Source of the DNA: Flavobacteriales bacterium | GTDB taxonomy: Bacteria; Bacteroidota; Bacteroidia; Flavobacteriales_F; PHOS-HE28 | Reading direction: 5' to 3' | NCBI GenBank assembly: GCA_016717305.1 | Contig: JADKFY010000001.1 | Span: forward strand, 310,001-374,000 | DNA length: 64,000 bases | Part shown: piece by piece, positions 45,304-54,316 of the stretch | Layout: the number at the start of each line of letters is the position of its first letter | How positions within the stretch are numbered: position 1 is the first letter of the stretch | Notes under the pieces: model-generated | What the model was told of the DNA's origin: nothing | Database searches by the model: none | What the model saw: only the letters and a program-made list of their open reading frames with translations | Made by a program: the position numbers and the translations under genes

Positions 45304-45749
45304 TCGTGCCGAACAGCGACGAACACTTCATGCGCCAAGCGTTGAAGGAAGCAGAACAAGCGTTCAAGATCGATGAAGTTCCCGTAGGTGTTGTGATCGT
45401 CTGTAAGGACCAGATCATTGCGCGTGGACACAACCTGACCGAGCGATTGAACGATGTGACGGCCCATGCCGAGATGCAATCGATCACAGCGGCTGCGGAA
45501 AATCTCGGAGGCAAGTACCTGAAGGATTGTACACTCTATGTCACCTTGGAGCCTTGCGTCATGTGTGCCGGTGCCATGCAGTGGTCTCAATTGGGAAAGG
45601 TGGTCTTCGGTGCCTTCGATGAGAAAGCCGGTTACCGACGATTCGGAGGTGCCTTGCTGCACCCCAAGACACAAGTTGTGGGCGGTGTATTGGAGGCCGA
45701 ATGTGCCGATCTGCTCAAGGCCTTCTTCAAACGGAAGCGATCACTTTGA
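45300..45749 (+). CDS. tadA: tRNA adenosine-34 deaminase
   Basis: A 149-residue cytidine-deaminase-fold enzyme that converts A34 to inosine in tRNA-Arg. The zinc ligands and catalytic glutamate are HAE (H56, E58) and PCVMC (C86, C89). The family segments FKIDEVPVGVVIV, GHNLTERLNDVTAHAEM and FGGALLHPK are all present. The ATG overlaps the upstream stop by 4 bases, and its 3' end overlaps the convergent DUF1801 gene by 9 bases. Confidence 0.95.
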   Translation: MIVPNSDEHFMRQALKEAEQAFKIDEVPVGVVIVCKDQIIARGHNLTERLNDVTAHAEMQSITAAAENLGGKYLKDCTLYVTLEPCVMCAGAMQWSQLGKVVFGAFDEKAGYRRFGGALLHPKTQVVGGVLEAECADLLKAFFKRKRSL

Positions 45750-46145
45750 CCGACCTCCTCGGGTTACCGATCTGGAGCGATAGATCTCCTCATTGATCGC
45801 GATGGCTTCCTGGATCAGACCGCGCAGCGCAACAACGGGCAGTCTTTTTGGATCATAGGATGGAAGGAAGTGGCGGATGGATCGATGGTCCGTATGTGCC
45901 AGTATTCCGCATGGATCGGCCAGATCAGTACCATGCACGAAGCCTAGTACCATCTTTTGTCCCTGCAGACTTAGATAGCACATTGCACGACTGTGGGAAT
46001 AGAACGGTGTCTTGTACTTCCACTCCTCGTTCATTCGTGGAGAGGAGTCCATCAACAGTTCACGGATGGCATTTGTCACCGGTTGCCACACCTCTGGAAG
46101 GTCGTGGAACCAGCTCTCGATCCGTGCCGCTTCTGACCGGTCCAT
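45741..46145 (-). CDS. DUF1801 domain protein
   Basis: A 134-residue protein from MDRSEAARIESWFHDLPEVWQPV. It has the DUF1801 pattern (VTNAIRELLMDSSPRMNEEWKYKTPFYSHSRAMCYLSL and a central hydrophobic strand QKMVLGFVHGTDL). The family fold is related to frataxin/YdhG proteins; function unknown. The ATG at 46143-46145 is 8 bases after the M36 protease stop; starting at 46196 would instead overlap that gene. Cytoplasmic. Confidence 0.8.
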   Translation of the reverse strand: MDRSEAARIESWFHDLPEVWQPVTNAIRELLMDSSPRMNEEWKYKTPFYSHSRAMCYLSLQGQKMVLGFVHGTDLADPCGILAHTDHRSIRHFLPSYDPKRLPVVALRGLIQEAIAINEEIYRSRSVTRGGRSK

Positions 46146-46152
46146 TGCCACA

Positions 46153-49100
46153 TCATGGAAGTTGCTCCTCTCGTGTGTTCGTCGCCACCGTGCCACCGAT
46201 GTTCACCAAGATCACATCGCGGTCGTTGCCTGTACCCGTGTACTTAACGGTGCCGTCCAGGTTCACATCGCTGCGCAGGTAGCCATTCACGGTGTTGGTC
46301 GCTACGCTGCCGCCGATGGCTTGCAAGATCAAGTCGCGATCATTGCCAGTACCGGTGTACTTGATCGTGCCATCGGTGGTGACATCCCCCGCCCATAACA
46401 TTTCCCGGCCATTCGAGGACTTTCGAGCCTCCGTCCCGTAGGTAGCGGTCGACGAACTGGTCAGGTCCAAGGATGTGGGTGTTCCGATCAACGCGATCGG
46501 CGTCGCGGTCATGCTACCAAAGTGGTTCCTGTGGCGCGCCGCCACTTGATAATTACCCGGACCAGCGAGAAAGACCACAGGTGAAAGCCCGTCCTTATCC
46601 ACCACATCGCCATCGCGCTGTAACAAGGCACAGCGTGTAGCAACTATGGTGGTTGGGGTTGTTGCGCTTCGTAGTTCCAACAGCACCCAATCCACGATCG
46701 CATTATCACCGGTCGTGGTGAACACACTGGCGTCAGCGGTCTCACCGCCACCGTTCCCCGCCTGCGTGAATCCGAGCGCGGAGTACGGTTCGATCGGTGG
46801 AAGTAGCGCGTTCGTGCGGAGGCTGTCCCGCATCCGATCCGTTCCGCTGTCGTAGTTGCCTTCCAACAGGAGTTTCACGCTGAGTGCTACACCGTTGCTT
46901 TCAAGCACCACGTTATCCAGATAGATGTAGTTGCCGTAGCCGTTGATCCCGGAGAAGCGGATCAGCACTGTCTGGCCGTCGTAAGCGCTCAGATCGATGT
47001 CGTTCAAACGCCATTGGTTGCAGTTCGTGGGTGTCCATGCACTGGACGAGTTGGCCGTGGTTGCAAGCACAGAACCCACTTGTTGGAAGACCGTAGTCCA
47101 AGAGGCACCGCAGCTGACGCTCACATCCACACGCAAGCCATCGTCATACCCGGCTGCATAAGGCGCATAGGCGTGGTGGAATTTCAACCGTGTCCCCGCC
47201 GAGGCAGAGAGGTCCACCTTGGGGGTCAACAGGCGGTCTTCCTGACCCGGTGCGTTGTAGCCGTAGTAATCGATCGACCAACTCCGGCTGGAAGCACAGG
47301 CTGGGCCATTCGCGAGCAAGGCAGTGGTCCACGTGGTGCTGTTGTCCGGGTTCTGTAGCGTCCACCCCGTTGGGGTCACGGAGCCGCCTTCCACGTTCTC
47401 CGCGAAGGGTGCGTTGATGGTGCTCGCCGCCACGAGGCCAAATGTCCGTGAGGCCTGGTCGTTCGCCACGAACTGGTCATCGACGAGAGCGGTGGATACC
47501 GCGATGGTGTGCTGTCCGATGCCACTGATCAAAGCCGGCTGTGCGAATGTGAAGGAGGCCGATGTGCCAGTCGCCAAAATACCTGTGAACGTTTCCGTCA
47601 CGAAGGCACCACCATCCACTTGGTAGCGCACGTCGAAGTTGCTCTGGGCTACTTGGCCATAGTTGCGGATCACCACAGTGACGGGGATGCTGCTGGGCGT
47701 GCAATCGAATACATCACCACCCGGTGAGGTGATGGAGGCCATGCCCACGTTGGTCGGCAACGGAGTGTCGTAGGCTTCCGCTTGGTCCGTGCGACTGTTG
47801 CTGGAACCTTGCGATGCGCTAGCCCCCAAGCCTCGACCGGCGAACACCGCCCAGATCAGGTTCTGGTTGGCGCCACCGTTGTTCTGCAGGTCGGCGGCCA
47901 AGATGGCATCGCGCCCATCCACGAAACCAGGACTACAGGGTGTCAACTTGAGGCCGTCGACCACCAGTTGCATGGCGATGTTGTTGCCACCCGTGCCGTT
48001 ATAGATATCCGGGTCGAAACCATATTGGCCGATCAAGGCCCAGGTGAGGTCCCACAGCATGGTGCACCAAACGAACCCAACGCCGTGTGGTTGGCTGAGG
48101 GAGGTGCTGTTCACCGATGCATAGGTGTAGTTGTTCACCCCGAAGCTGGTGGAGTAGGGCGCGGGGCGGATGCCTGCGCCTGTTACCGGCTGGCCCAGCA
48201 CGTAAGTGCCAATGCCGCGCGGATCCGTGCCTTGGTCACCGGCCTCGATGGTCATGACCAAGCCGAAGAAATCGCTCCACCCTTCGCCCATTTGTTCAGC
48301 ATTGCTCAAGCAGCTGGTGTTGGATGGGCCGCCGACCAAACGGTTGCTGATGCCGTGCCCGTATTCATGCGCAACAACACCGTTGTCCAAGTCGCTGGTA
48401 CGGTCCGGGTTGGGGCTGGTCCAGACGAACATCTGCATGCGCGGCGCACCGCCGTCCGAGGGGGTGCCGAAGTTGGCGTTGTTGGTGCTGCTGCCATCCA
48501 GTGCATCGGCCTGTACTGCATCGCTGCCAGCACCGCCTCGTCCATAGTTGTTCGTTTGGAAGTTGCCGCTGGGTTCATCAAAGCCGTATTGGTACCAAAT
48601 GTCATGCATCAGGTTGTTCCAGTAGAAGAGGTTCGTGATCACCGCATCTCGGTATGCGTTCGGCGCCTGCGCGAGATCCACGGGGAAGTCGAAGTCCAAG
48701 GTGGCCCCTCCGCTGGGCCTGTATCCGCCTGTGTTGTTGGCATCTGCATCCTCCTGGGCTTGCACATTGTTGCCGCGCGTGTCGGTGAATTCGGCACCTG
48801 CCGCTCCATCGGTATCGTGCCAACCATAAGGGGAAGCGATGCCCGCATCCAGCCATGGTGCGTTGCGGATGGTCTGGGCACCGTGGCTAGGGCTTTCCAG
48901 CGGCCAAGGGTAAACGCGATAGTCGTTCGGGGCGATCGGTGCCGGCGGCGCTTCTGGCGTAGGGCAGGCTTCCGTTGCTACATGGGCATGGTCGAAGGCG
49001 CATTGTGCCACCCAGTCGTTGCGGTCCAACTCGGCACCGGTAAGAGCATCGATGCGCACGTTCCACCAGTGTTCCGTGGAGGGATGATAGTAGTTCACGT

Positions 49101-49617
49101 TCCAGGCCAGGATCAGCAATTCCTTCATGGGCTGGTAAACCAGCTGGGCCGTCACTGGTTCGCCGCGGAAGGCACTTCCGTCAAAACGCATCCGTAGACC
49201 GTCCGGATCCACACCCAATGCGGTCGGTATGCGCAGGCCTTCTTTGCCCAGCACCATGCCCACCGCTTGTTCTGCGGTTAAGCCGGGTGCCGTGGCATTG
49301 ACGCGTTTGGCCATCTGCGGCCATGCACCACTATTCAGTTTGACCAAGCTTCCATTGGACGCCTGATGCAGGGCGATATCGCCGTTCCATACCTCGGTCC
49401 CCATCCAGCGCTGGCGCAGAATGGTGTGGCGCATGCCATTGTGCTTTGTGCCGTAGTCGTCCTTCACCACCAGGTCCTGCAGGTCCTGTTCCAGAAAGCC
49501 CTGCTTGGTCAGTTCAGCTCGCGCTCGGGAGGCCGCATCGGCCAACTGGGCCAGCGCGCCATTATGGAACGCAGACAGAAAGAACAGAATGGGCAGTAAG
49601 GTGCGGGTGGTGAGCAT
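46153..49617 (-). CDS. Secreted M36 fungalysin-type metallopeptidase with dockerin-like C-terminus
   Basis: A 1154-residue exported protease. Signal peptide about 1-24 (FHNGALAQ); FTP propeptide about 30-215; the M36 catalytic domain about 225-650 with HEYGH at 417-421 and third ligand Glu in GEGWSDFFG (E446). A CARDB-like domain (VRNYGQVAQSNFDV), a MAM/jelly-roll domain with FHHAYAPYAAGYDDGLRVDVSVSC, and a further beta domain follow. Instead of a T9SS type A tail, the last 90 residues hold two dockerin-like units, GDVTTDGTIKYTGTGNDRD and SDVNLDGTVKYTGTGNDRD, each with calcium-loop Asp/Asn, ending TNTREEQLP. The ATG at 49615-49617 is chosen from the leader. Confidence 0.9.
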   Translation of the reverse strand: MLTTRTLLPILFFLSAFHNGALAQLADAASRARAELTKQGFLEQDLQDLVVKDDYGTKHNGMRHTILRQRWMGTEVWNGDIALHQASNGSLVKLNSGAWPQMAKRVNATAPGLTAEQAVGMVLGKEGLRIPTALGVDPDGLRMRFDGSAFRGEPVTAQLVYQPMKELLILAWNVNYYHPSTEHWWNVRIDALTGAELDRNDWVAQCAFDHAHVATEACPTPEAPPAPIAPNDYRVYPWPLESPSHGAQTIRNAPWLDAGIASPYGWHDTDGAAGAEFTDTRGNNVQAQEDADANNTGGYRPSGGATLDFDFPVDLAQAPNAYRDAVITNLFYWNNLMHDIWYQYGFDEPSGNFQTNNYGRGGAGSDAVQADALDGSSTNNANFGTPSDGGAPRMQMFVWTSPNPDRTSDLDNGVVAHEYGHGISNRLVGGPSNTSCLSNAEQMGEGWSDFFGLVMTIEAGDQGTDPRGIGTYVLGQPVTGAGIRPAPYSTSFGVNNYTYASVNSTSLSQPHGVGFVWCTMLWDLTWALIGQYGFDPDIYNGTGGNNIAMQLVVDGLKLTPCSPGFVDGRDAILAADLQNNGGANQNLIWAVFAGRGLGASASQGSSNSRTDQAEAYDTPLPTNVGMASITSPGGDVFDCTPSSIPVTVVIRNYGQVAQSNFDVRYQVDGGAFVTETFTGILATGTSASFTFAQPALISGIGQHTIAVSTALVDDQFVANDQASRTFGLVAASTINAPFAENVEGGSVTPTGWTLQNPDNSTTWTTALLANGPACASSRSWSIDYYGYNAPGQEDRLLTPKVDLSASAGTRLKFHHAYAPYAAGYDDGLRVDVSVSCGASWTTVFQQVGSVLATTANSSSAWTPTNCNQWRLNDIDLSAYDGQTVLIRFSGINGYGNYIYLDNVVLESNGVALSVKLLLEGNYDSGTDRMRDSLRTNALLPPIEPYSALGFTQAGNGGGETADASVFTTTGDNAIVDWVLLELRSATTPTTIVATRCALLQRDGDVVDKDGLSPVVFLAGPGNYQVAARHRNHFGSMTATPIALIGTPTSLDLTSSSTATYGTEARKSSNGREMLWAGDVTTDGTIKYTGTGNDRDLILQAIGGSVATNTVNGYLRSDVNLDGTVKYTGTGNDRDVILVNIGGTVATNTREEQLP

Positions 49618-49737
49618 GTTGGGAGACTTGGGCGGCGAATGTACCGGAATGACCCATTGCCTGTCCAGCCTAGTTGAATATGCAATTGGGATCCTTCGTC
49701 CCAAGGCCTCCGCAACAAATGTCTTTTCCATGGGAAG

Positions 49738-49745
49738 TATCTTTG
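49738..49745 (+). promoter_or_regulatory. Candidate -7 box for the bacilliredoxin gene
   Basis: TATCTTTG, an exact TAnnTTTG match, 56 bases before the ATG at 49802. No TTG at 19-bp spacing. Confidence 0.45.
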
Positions 49746-49801
49746 TACCCCAATAAACACCGAGAGCCGCTCAAAGGTTCTCATCATACCAATAATCGAC
49801 C

Positions 49802-50212
49802 ATGTATCCCCCTGAACTCGTAGCCCCGATGAAGACCGACCTGACAATGGCCGGCTTCGAGCAATTACAGACCCCCGAACAAGTAGACAAAGCCCTCTCA
49901 CAGCCTGGCACCGTGTTGTGCGTGGTGAACAGTGTGTGCGGTTGTGCTGCAGGCGCCGCCCGACCAGGAGCGAAGGAGTCCTTGAAAGGTGCTAAGCGCC
50001 CCACGAAGCTCGTTACCGTTTTCGCCGGTGTGGATACGGATGCCACCAATCAAGCACGCAAACATTTTCTGCCCTACCCACCAAGCAGCCCGGCCATGGC
50101 CCTATTCAAAGATGGTAAGCTTGTGCATTTCTTGGAGCGCCACCATATTGAAGGCCGTAGCGCAGAGATGATCGCAGAGAATTTGATGATGGCCTACGAC
50201 GAGTTCTGCTGA
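49802..50212 (+). CDS. Bacilliredoxin (BrxA/BrxB family)
   Basis: A 136-residue thioredoxin-fold protein of the YphP/DUF1094 family. The N-terminus MYPPELVAPMKTDLTMAGFEQL and the NSVCGCAAGAARPG active-site block (C46-G-C48) are family hallmarks, as is HFLPYPPSSPAMALFKDGK. In Firmicutes these proteins remove bacillithiol from oxidised protein thiols; which low-molecular-weight thiol is used here is not shown. Cytoplasmic, monocistronic, with a terminator 64 bases after the stop. Confidence 0.93.
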   Translation: MYPPELVAPMKTDLTMAGFEQLQTPEQVDKALSQPGTVLCVVNSVCGCAAGAARPGAKESLKGAKRPTKLVTVFAGVDTDATNQARKHFLPYPPSSPAMALFKDGKLVHFLERHHIEGRSAEMIAENLMMAYDEFC

Positions 50213-50275
50213 ACTTGATCTTTCGTTGCTCGTCGTTTAATAGCGGAACCAGCAACACTTCAAGCCCAATGAACG

Positions 50276-50298
50276 AGCCTCCTTTTTGGGAGGCTTTG
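50276..50298 (+). terminator. Intrinsic terminator after the bacilliredoxin gene
   Basis: AGCCTCC (50276-50282) / GGAGGCT (50289-50295), loop CTTTTTGG-type, followed by TTTG. It lies well before the next gene's ATG at 50416, so that gene needs its own promoter. Confidence 0.78.
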
Positions 50299-50415
50299 TT
50301 CGTTTTGGTCCAACCCATGGTCCATTCCGCAGATGGATGCGGCAGTCAGACCTGTCCTTTTCGTGACAATCCCCTGATCAACCGCCGATACTTTCACCGG
50401 CCTAAAACCGGACCC

Positions 50416-51441
50416 ATGAGATCCCTTTTCACCCTGACATTGCTTTTCCCGCTGCTTGCTCAATCCCAGACATTGGTGAGCACGCTGCCACAACCACGTA
50501 CCGCATTGTTGGAGGAATTCACGGCGATCAACTGTGGTAACTGTCCAGCAGCGCATGCTACGGCCACCTCCCTCTTCGCACAATACGGCGCTCAACTCGT
50601 AGGTGTCGAGGTACATGGTGGTTCCTTGGCGAACCCTAGTGGTTCACAGCCCGACTTTCGAACCACCGATGGTGCCGCGCTTTGGAGCCAATTTGATGTT
50701 AATTTCCAGCCGCAAGGCAAGGTTGATCGCCAAGCTTTATCAAGTGCTTCTAGCTGGAATGCTGCGATCGGCAATATCATTTTCCAAGATTCTCCCGCCA
50801 ACATCGGGATCGGATCAAGTGTTACTGGTAGTACTTTGAACGTGACGGTCGAGGTCTACTACACAGGTATTTCGCCTTCTACGGATGATGAGATCCACGT
50901 TGCTTTGACGGAAGACCATATTCTCGGGTACCAACAAGATTACGGGAACGGTGCGCAACAGAATTACGATCACCGCAACGCGCTTCGCGACATGATCACG
51001 CCTGTTGCCGGTGACCCGGTAGCCGTGAATGTAATGGGTACACTTGTGGAACGGACCTACACACTTGAACTGGACCCCAGTTGGAACTTAGCTGATCTCC
51101 ATGTGGTCGCTTTCGTTGGCCCAGCCAGTGGTGCAGTGTACCAAGTGCGTCAAGTGGATGCCGATGGAGGTATTACCACAGCGATCAACGAGTCACGAAG
51201 TATCTTGGACTTGGGTAACATTTATCCCATGCCTGCAACAGATCAGGTCTTCATCACTGTAGATCCCGCCACCGCTGGGAATACCCTTGTGTTGCGTGAT
51301 GCACTTGGCCGTATGGTAACACAAGAACGTATCGGTACAGGTGCGATCAATGTGGTTCTTTCCGTTGCCGATCTCAAGTCCGGGGTATACTTCGCATCGT
51401 TCGCGGGAGGAGAAGCTCGAAAGATCATTGTTGCTCGATAG
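50416..51441 (+). CDS. Omp28-related secreted protein with CxxC and T9SS signal
   Basis: A 341-residue exported protein, shorter paralogue of the one at 16030. Signal peptide about 1-17 (LLAQSQ). The thioredoxin-like part contains LLEEFTAINCGNCPAAHA (C-x-x-C) and VEVHGGSLANPSGSQPDFRT, closely matching the paralogue's GIHAGSFAVPGAGEPDFRT. A shared region ALTEDHILGYQQDYGN ... YDHRNALRDM follows. The last 75 residues are a T9SS sorting domain (YPMPATDQVFI ... LKSGVYFASFAG). The Ig-like and middle segments of the larger paralogue are missing. The ATG is fixed by the leader. Confidence 0.83.
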   Translation: MRSLFTLTLLFPLLAQSQTLVSTLPQPRTALLEEFTAINCGNCPAAHATATSLFAQYGAQLVGVEVHGGSLANPSGSQPDFRTTDGAALWSQFDVNFQPQGKVDRQALSSASSWNAAIGNIIFQDSPANIGIGSSVTGSTLNVTVEVYYTGISPSTDDEIHVALTEDHILGYQQDYGNGAQQNYDHRNALRDMITPVAGDPVAVNVMGTLVERTYTLELDPSWNLADLHVVAFVGPASGAVYQVRQVDADGGITTAINESRSILDLGNIYPMPATDQVFITVDPATAGNTLVLRDALGRMVTQERIGTGAINVVLSVADLKSGVYFASFAGGEARKIIVAR

Positions 51442-51464
51442 GGCAGATCCATCCGTAAAATGAA

Positions 51465-51492
51465 AGCCCCCTCGGAAATGTCCGAGGGGGCT
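51465..51492. terminator. Bidirectional terminator between the Omp28 paralogue and gdhA
   Basis: Perfect 11-bp inverted repeat AGCCCCCTCGG (51465-51475) / CCGAGGGGGCT (51482-51492) with a 6-base loop between two convergent genes. Both flanks carry short T/A tracts (CTCTCTC on one side, TTTCATTTTA on the other strand). Confidence 0.85.
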
Positions 51493-51513
51493 CTCTCAAA
51501 TGGTATTGACCGG

Positions 51514-52887
51514 TCACACAACACCCTGATCCAGCATGGCATCGGCCACCTTCACGAAGCCCGCGATGTTCGCGCCCTTCACGTAGTTGATGGTGTTGCC
51601 TTCCTGGCCGTGCTTTACGCAAGCTGCGTGGATGTTCTTCATGATGGCGTGCAACTTGGCGTCCACTTCATCACGTGTCCATGCCAGGCGTAGGCTGTTC
51701 TGGCTCATCTCCAAACCGCTGGTGGCAACACCACCGGCGTTGCTGGCCTTACCTGGTGCGAATACAACACCTGCGTTCTGCAGGATCGTGATCGCTTCCG
51801 GCGTGGTAGGCATGTTCGCTCCTTCGGCGATGTACTTCACGCCTTTCTTGATCAGGCTCTTCGCATCGTTGGCATCCAACTCGTTCTGGGTGGCGCAAGG
51901 CAATGCAACATCGCACTTGGCGACCACATCCCATGAACTGGCACCTTTCACGAATTTCGATCCTTTGAATTTCTTGGTGTATTCTTCGATGCGACCGCGC
52001 TTCACGTTCTTCAGATCCATCAGGAACGCGAGCTTCTCTGTGGTAATGCCCGTTGGGTCGTAGATCGCACCGCTGCTATCGCTGGCAGAAACCACCTTCG
52101 CACCGAATTGGGTTGCTTTCTCAATGGCGTATTGGGCCACGTTGCCGCTGCCGCTAACTGCCACCACCTTGCCTTTGAAGCTCGTCTTGTTGCGGGTCAT
52201 CATTTCCTGTGCGAAGTACACGCAGCCGTAGCCCGTAGCTTCTGGACGGATCAAGGACCCACCCCATGTTGCCCCTTTTCCGGTCAGTACTCCAGTGAAT
52301 TCGTTCGCCAAGCGCTTGTATTGGCCGAACATGTAACCGATCTCGCGACCACCAACGCCGATGTCGCCAGCTGGTACGTCCGTGTCCGGGCCGATGTGGC
52401 GGAACAGCTCCGACATCAGGCTCTGGCAGAAACGCATCACTTCATTATCGCTCTTTCCCTTCGGATCGAAATCACTGCCGCCCTTGCCTCCGCCCATGGG
52501 CAATGTGGTCAAGCTGTTCTTGAAGGTTTGCTCGAAACCGAGGAATTTCAAGATGCTCAGATTCACACTCGGGTGGAAACGAAGTCCGCCCTTGTATGGC
52601 CCGATCGCGCTGTTGAACTCGATGCGGAATGCACGGTTCACTTGGGTGTTCCCCTTATCATCCAACCATGGCACGCGGAAGATGATGGTACGTTCCGGTT
52701 CAACCATACGTTCCAAAAGCATCTTGCCTTTGTACTTGGGGTTGGCCTCGATGAACGGGATCACCATTTCGGCAACCTCGTGAACAGCCTGCAGGAATTC
52801 GGGTTCATTGCCGTTGCGGACCTTCACGTATTTCATGAAAGCATCCACTTCTTTTTGCGTCTTGGGCGTTGTTTTGGCGGTTGCCAT
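51514..52887 (-). CDS. gdhA: NADP-type glutamate dehydrogenase
   Basis: A 457-residue hexameric-type enzyme linking 2-oxoglutarate and ammonia to glutamate. Visible are the substrate region KGGLRFHPSVNLSILKFLGFEQ, the catalytic-lysine stretch LPMGGGKGGSDFDPKGKSD, DVPAGDIGVGGREIGYMFGQYKR, the NAD(P) motif VAVSGSGNVAQYAIEKA and the C-terminal GGVATSGLEMSQNS. Length and motifs fit the small (about 450-residue) bacterial class. A complete promoter is visible upstream (52940-52969), and a strong terminator lies beyond the stop. Central nitrogen assimilation, cytoplasmic. Confidence 0.96.
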   Translation of the reverse strand: MATAKTTPKTQKEVDAFMKYVKVRNGNEPEFLQAVHEVAEMVIPFIEANPKYKGKMLLERMVEPERTIIFRVPWLDDKGNTQVNRAFRIEFNSAIGPYKGGLRFHPSVNLSILKFLGFEQTFKNSLTTLPMGGGKGGSDFDPKGKSDNEVMRFCQSLMSELFRHIGPDTDVPAGDIGVGGREIGYMFGQYKRLANEFTGVLTGKGATWGGSLIRPEATGYGCVYFAQEMMTRNKTSFKGKVVAVSGSGNVAQYAIEKATQFGAKVVSASDSSGAIYDPTGITTEKLAFLMDLKNVKRGRIEEYTKKFKGSKFVKGASSWDVVAKCDVALPCATQNELDANDAKSLIKKGVKYIAEGANMPTTPEAITILQNAGVVFAPGKASNAGGVATSGLEMSQNSLRLAWTRDEVDAKLHAIMKNIHAACVKHGQEGNTINYVKGANIAGFVKVADAMLDQGVV

Positions 52888-52939
52888 AAGTAGGGGTGTT
52901 TGTTGGATCGAAGTTTGTGCCGACCGGGGTAAGCGGGCG

Positions 52940-52969
52940 CGAAGGTATATGGTGGAAGTGGACGTTCAA
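52940..52969 (-). promoter_or_regulatory. Bacteroidota-type promoter of gdhA
   Basis: On the minus strand TTG (52967-52969), exactly 19 bases, then TACCTTCG (52940-52947), one mismatch to TAnnTTTG. The box ends 52 bases before the gdhA ATG. Confidence 0.65.
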
Positions 52970-52994
52970 TACAAGTCAAGGTTCCAGATCCAGC

Positions 52995-53105
52995 TTTTTG
53001 GTTACTGGCCGTTGGCTACTGGCTTTTGGCTATTCACAGCCTAGCAGATACGTTCGTTCCAAACCGTGAATGGTCAAAAGCTAGAAGCGAAAAGCCAGAG
53101 GCAAT
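52995..53105. repeat. Palindromic roughly 7-bp-periodic intergenic repeat, copy 1
   Basis: Left arm built of 7-base words (TGGCTAC, TGGCTTT, TGGCTAT), centre CAGCCTAGCAGATACGTTCG, right arm GTGAATGGTCAAAAGCTAG, which pairs imperfectly with the left arm (about 17 of 22 positions). The centre is shared with the element at 61258: GCTATTC-CAGC-TAGC-G-TA-CGTT-GTTCCA-A-CGTGAAT in both. It sits between gdhA and dprA. Confidence 0.75.
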
Positions 53106-53112
53106 GGTTTCT

Positions 53113-54219
53113 TCAATTCAACGCATACATCTTCCCCGGAAGAGCCCTTACGACGCCATTGAACTCCAAGTTCAGAAGGATCCCGGCCGCTTTGCCTTGT
53201 GCCATTTTGCTTTGAACGCAGAGGTCGTCGATGGCCACTTTGCCTTTGGCCTTCAGTATGTCCACCAAGGTCTGCTCATCTGGCAACAAGTCCACAAAAA
53301 GTGTGGCTTGGACCGGCTTCTTCTTCGACTTCGGCAACCATTCCATCAACGTCAGTACGTCCTTGGAATTCGTGACCAGCGCCGCCTTGTTCTGCTGGAT
53401 CAGTTTGTTGCAGCCTTCACTGCGCGGGTCGGTGGGCCGTCCTGGATAAGCGAAGACCTCGCGATCGTAACTGCTGGCTATGTCGGCCGTGATCAGCGAC
53501 CCGCCTTTTGGACCACTTTCAACAACGATGGTACAATCACTCAATCCGGCGATGATCCTGTTGCGCGCCGGAAAATTGCCGGGTGCGAATGGGCTCTCAC
53601 TGGGTAGTTCGCTCACCAACGCGCCGTGCTCCAACATTTCCTTCGCAGTGCCCGCATGTTCTCCGGGGTACAGCTTGTCCAACCCATGCGCCACACAACC
53701 GATCGTGGGCAGGTCCTGCTTCAAGGCGGTGCGATGCGCCACGATGTCTATCCCGTATGCCAAGCCGCTCACGATGGTCGCATTGCATTCCTTCAATCCT
53801 TCGACCAATTCAACGCACAAACGCTTGCCCTGTTCGGTTGGAGTTCGCGTGCCAACGATCGCCACCATGCGCTCACTTTCCAGATCGGCGGGCCCTTTCA
53901 CATAGAGCAGGACCGGCGAATCCTGGGCTTCGCGCATGCGTTTTGGGAAGGCGTCGTCGAGGTAGAAGACCATGCGCAACTTGTGCTTTCGCACGTAGGC
54001 CAGTTGCTTTTCGGCCATGGGCAATACCGTCCGGTCCGTTATACTAGCGATCAGCTTAGGACCTATGCCCGGCACCTTTTCCAAGGTCTGTTTCAACTTG
54101 CGGTCGGCGAAGATGGGATCAACCCCTCCACAGTATGCCACCAGATTCCGTGCGTTCACCGGCCCAATACCCTTCAGCATGGAAAGTGCAATACGGTGTA
54201 TAAGCTCTTGTTCCCCCAC
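53113..54219 (-). CDS. dprA: DNA processing protein DprA/Smf
   Basis: A 368-residue protein that binds single-stranded DNA and loads RecA during natural transformation. A helix-hairpin-helix/SAM-like N-terminal part (LIHRIALSMLKGIGPVNARNLV and KVPGIGPKL) precedes the Rossmann domain from about residue 115: VAIVGTRTPTEQGKRL, IVSGLAYGIDIVAHRTAL, FPARNRIIAGLSDCTIVVES, GGSLITADIAS. A winged-helix C-terminal domain ends with FNGVVRALPGKMYALN. No family-like ATG exists, so the GTG at 54217-54219 is used; the frame continues upstream without family similarity. Divergent from the TonB receptor gene across 97 bases. Confidence 0.92.
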   Translation of the reverse strand: MGEQELIHRIALSMLKGIGPVNARNLVAYCGGVDPIFADRKLKQTLEKVPGIGPKLIASITDRTVLPMAEKQLAYVRKHKLRMVFYLDDAFPKRMREAQDSPVLLYVKGPADLESERMVAIVGTRTPTEQGKRLCVELVEGLKECNATIVSGLAYGIDIVAHRTALKQDLPTIGCVAHGLDKLYPGEHAGTAKEMLEHGALVSELPSESPFAPGNFPARNRIIAGLSDCTIVVESGPKGGSLITADIASSYDREVFAYPGRPTDPRSEGCNKLIQQNKAALVTNSKDVLTLMEWLPKSKKKPVQATLFVDLLPDEQTLVDILKAKGKVAIDDLCVQSKMAQGKAAGILLNLEFNGVVRALPGKMYALN

Positions 54220-54316
54220 GGTTCGCGGTATTGGCCTTTTTCTACATTTACCCGCGCCATGGTATACCCGACAGGCCGCCAATGGTCTAGTTGGACAAAT
54301 GTAACCGACACACTGA

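Noticed and set aside
47782..49197. 471-codon plus-strand open frame opposite the M36 protease
   Set aside because: Complementary to a clearly coding gene with catalytic motifs; the translation is Val/His/Ala/Arg-rich without recognisable domains. A shadow of the GC-rich codon pattern.
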